Shown one piece after another: positions 61,836 to 64,000 of a stretch of DNA of 64,000 nucleotides. Within the stretch, counting starts at the first letter, position 1. Each line of letters opens with the position of its first letter. The notes under the pieces were generated by a model. That model was not told the origin of the DNA, did not search any database, and saw only the letters and a program-made list of their open reading frames with translations. The stretch lies in NCBI RefSeq assembly GCF_020509005.1, contig NC_063021.1, positions 744,001 to 808,000 on the forward strand, given 5' to 3'. Origin of the DNA: Fulvia fulva (Eukaryota > Ascomycota > Dothideomycetes > Mycosphaerellales > Mycosphaerellaceae). A program made the translations under genes and the position numbers.

Positions 61836-62498
61836 TAAGGAGAAGCTATAGTTTGTGAGATGGTCTTGCTGCGAGCCTGTTTGCGGAGTAAGTGAAGGAC
61901 CCTTGAAGAAGCAGAGAATTCGACAGTAGTCAGTAGTATCAGCCTATGATTAGACCTCCCTTACATGTGTATTAATTGTCTCGCAACCATCATTGGGTGC
62001 ACTGCTTACCGGTCCTATGTACCATTTTCAGCTTCAGGCATCAGCAGACAGGAAGGCTGAGCCTGAAAGTGTTTTTATAACAATCGCGGACATGCGCGTC
62101 TGAGTCTGAGCTTCGCATGTTGAGCCGTTCGATCACGAGATGGTGTTGAAACGTGTCGCTGCTGTTGTGAAGCGTCACAAGAGAGAAGTGAATGCGGGAG
62201 CTGAGATCCCGGCGAGCATCGACCGACAGCCGCCCCGGCCTCCATCACAGTTCACCTCTGATTGCTCTCGTGACTCCTGCCCTTACAACACAACCCCTCC
62301 AAATATCCTGACAAAATCTGCGAACAGCACACTGCGAATCACCCTGCGATACGAGCACCTTCGACTCACCCCATCACGCCACCACTTCAAACGTCGACCA
62401 GAGAGCACCCCACATCCCACCGACGGGCCCGCACGAAGCTACAGAGAGCGGCTCAAGAACATTCTTGGGCCTGCGAATCAGCAGAGCAAGCCGCAATC
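61836..62498. other. Intergenic region, 0.66 kb, promoter and 5'UTR of RAD6
   Basis: The open frame at 62140-62526 overlaps the RAD6 start in another frame and reads as low-quality Pro/Arg/Ser sequence, so it is taken as leader sequence. Confidence 0.45.
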
Positions 62499-63094
62499 AT
62501 GTCGACAGCAGCACGGAGACGCTTGATGCGTGACTTCAAGCGCATGCAAACAGATCCCCCCGCTGGTGTCAGCGCAAGCCCGATAGCGGACAACGTCATG
62601 ACCTGGTATGGCAACACACACACAAACACACACACACATCACGAAGCGATCGGCGGGGAAGCTGACAAGGTCGAATAACAGGAACGCAGTGATCATAGGC
62701 CCATCAGACACACCCTTTGAAGACGGCACCTTCAGACTCGTCATGCACTTCGAGGAGCAATACCCGAACAAACCCCCCGGCGTCAAGTTCATCAGCCAGA
62801 TGTTCCACCCAAACGTCTACGGCACTGGCGAGCTGTGTCTGGACATTTTGCAGAATAGATGGAGCCCGACATACGACGTAGCTGCGATCTTGACGAGTAT
62901 CCAGAGGTACGGCTGCCTGTAGTCAAATATGAGGTGAAGGCACTGGAGTTGCTGACATATGCGCCCACAGTCTACTGAACGACCCCAACACATCCAGCCC
63001 TGCGAACGTCGAAGCGAGCAATCTATACAAAGACAACCGGAAAGAGTACACGAAACGAGTGCGGGAGACGGTCGAGAAGAGCTGGGAGGACTAA
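62499..63094 (+). CDS. RAD6: Rad6/Ubc2 ubiquitin-conjugating enzyme E2
   Basis: Join 62499..62605, 62682..62906, 62971..63094; 151 residues, the standard filamentous-fungal length. Exon 1 begins [20 protein letters not shown]; the first splice completes Trp36 before [22 protein letters not shown] lies at 78-80 and the catalytic Cys at 88 in [18 protein letters not shown]. The last exon reads [16 protein letters not shown] and ends SWED. Introns are 76 bp, holding a CA microsatellite at about 62611-62637, and 64 bp. Rad6 works with Rad18 on PCNA in DNA damage tolerance, with Bre1 on histone H2B, and with Ubr1 in the N-degron pathway. No acidic tail like the yeast protein, as usual outside yeasts. 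Confidence 0.97.
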
Positions 63095-63539
63095 ACCTTG
63101 CCAATTGAGAAGCAAGAGGTGAACATTGATGGAAGGGCGGGGAAGACGGCTTCCAACAAGCATGATCGATTCGTCAATACTAAGGTGCCCGGGAGAGGAG
63201 GGCATCAGCGCGGAGTTCAGGCGTGCTAGAGGCATTTTGCTACGAGATACCAAGATCTAACGACAACGTTCCTGAAGCGGCAGTTACTGTACTGCACATT
63301 GTAGCACTCTTATGAGCAGACCGTTCTGACCGCAATGGCATCGTGCAAGTTCAATAATGCCGCAGCCTGCCTGACAAAGACAGCATGAATGCTAACATGC
63401 AACTGCATAGCCCATCTGATTGTACATTATGTCCGCCTCTGTACTCCTGTGTACACCGATATATCCGTCCTGTTCGCTTCCCTGGGTATCATCCAATCAA
63501 ATTATGCCGTCCTGACTCGTAAAGCGCGTTAAAGATCCA
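63095..63539. other. Short intergenic region between convergent genes
   Basis: 445 bp of 3' flanks. Nothing else seen. Confidence 0.4.
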
Positions 63540-64000
63540 TCAAAAATTCTGATACTCGCAAGTACATTGCGTGTCTGCGGACTGTGGTGTGAGGTCGTTC
63601 GTTATCCTCGCGCCAACGACTCTATTGGTATATTGGTAGCAAGCTGGGACATCCGTTCCGCCAGGGCTTGTCTGCGATATCTCGATCGCATATGGCCACT
63701 GCTGAAACCCGGTACTGCCTGTTGTGTTGGAGCTGCCAGCTTCGGGGTATGTCCGGCCGGCAGAGAGATAAAGTGTTCCCGTGAAAATGGTCTGGTTGAA
63801 GAAACATTGTGAGAGACCGTTATCGCCCGTTATCGATGTTGAGGGGATGACGGCCTTTTCCATGACGAAGTTGAAAGTGTATCTGGCGGAGCTTGAGTTG
63901 GACGAGGGTGAGATGTAGGTCAAAGAACTGTTCTCGAAAGTGATCGCTAGAGGGTTGTCGGTCGAGCTGATTGTGAGGTTCGCGGGGACGCCTTCGTCGG
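63540..64000 (-). CDS. Partial probable secreted protein, N-terminus beyond the right edge
   Basis: The minus-strand frame is open from base 64000 to the stop at 63540, 153 codons. It begins inside the window with DEGVPANLTISSTDNPLAIT, has several N-glycosylation sites (NLT, NSS, NTT, NQT), beta-rich spacing (YTFNFVMEKAVIPST, LSQCFFNQTIFTGTLYLSAG) and four to five cysteines (CFF, ACYQY, QCTCEY near the end). These suggest an extracellular or cell-wall protein. No family recognised, and the signal peptide is outside the window. Confidence 0.7.
   Translation of the reverse strand, partial: DEGVPANLTISSTDNPLAITFENSSLTYISPSSNSSSARYTFNFVMEKAVIPSTSITGDNGLSQCFFNQTIFTGTLYLSAGRTYPEAGSSNTTGSTGFQQWPYAIEISQTSPGGTDVPACYQYTNRVVGARITNDLTPQSADTQCTCEYQNF

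Noticed and set aside
62140..62526. 128-codon frame overlapping the RAD6 start
   Set aside because: Low-complexity Pro/Arg/Ser sequence in another frame; best explained as the RAD6 leader.

Overview
The window comes from a filamentous ascomycete (Pezizomycotina, possibly Dothideomycetes; the class is a guess from overall feel). The evidence is short GT-AG introns of about 48-98 bp with CTAAC/CTGAC-type branch sites, AcrB- and Boi-like fungal proteins, Zn2Cys6 and fungal amidoligase families, and Tc1 and Fot1/pogo DNA transposons, one of them with stop codons of the kind made by repeat-induced point mutation (RIP). Gene density is about one gene per 2.5-3 kb on both strands, with no operons. 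I saw no tRNA, rRNA or CRISPR.

Layout. 0-10 kb: partial lipin (Pah1/Ned1), divergent AcrB-like membrane/coiled-coil protein, a PY-motif two-segment membrane protein, then a head-to-head pair of the mitochondrial twin-CX9C factor Cmc1 and 5-hydroxyisourate hydrolase. 10-15 kb: a hairpin- and repeat-rich island beside an amidoligase gene that is split by an apparently intact, recent Tc1/mariner element. 16-24.7 kb: SP-RING SUMO-ligase-like protein, Boi-type SH3-SAM-PH polarity protein, and a small spliced protein whose eleven cysteines all sit in one triplet register (complement of 24391-24682). 26-33.6 kb: DHA1-type MFS transporter with a one-base frameshift, an unknown coiled-coil/Cys protein, phosphoketolase, and a hypothetical protein. 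35-46.7 kb: a group with two arylsulfotransferase-family proteins, one P-loop sulfotransferase, one MFS exporter-like protein and an RG-rich protein. 48.3-50.1 kb: a decayed Fot1/pogo element with five in-frame stops and unequal terminal repeats. 50.4-63.1 kb: Hul4-type HECT ligase, ribosomal protein L15, a Zn2Cys6 regulator, mitochondrial 1-Cys peroxiredoxin, a secreted CE1-type esterase, and the Rad6 E2. The right edge cuts a probable secreted protein.

Functionally most genes are housekeeping: lipid synthesis, ubiquitin and SUMO (AcrB-like, SP-RING, Hul4, Rad6), polarity, redox, translation and central carbon metabolism. The accessory signal lies in the sulfotransferase group, the two transposons, the repeat island and the cysteine-triplet miniprotein. 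Many real genes are spliced; exon boundaries given here were read from splice signals and checked for frame, not from transcripts.
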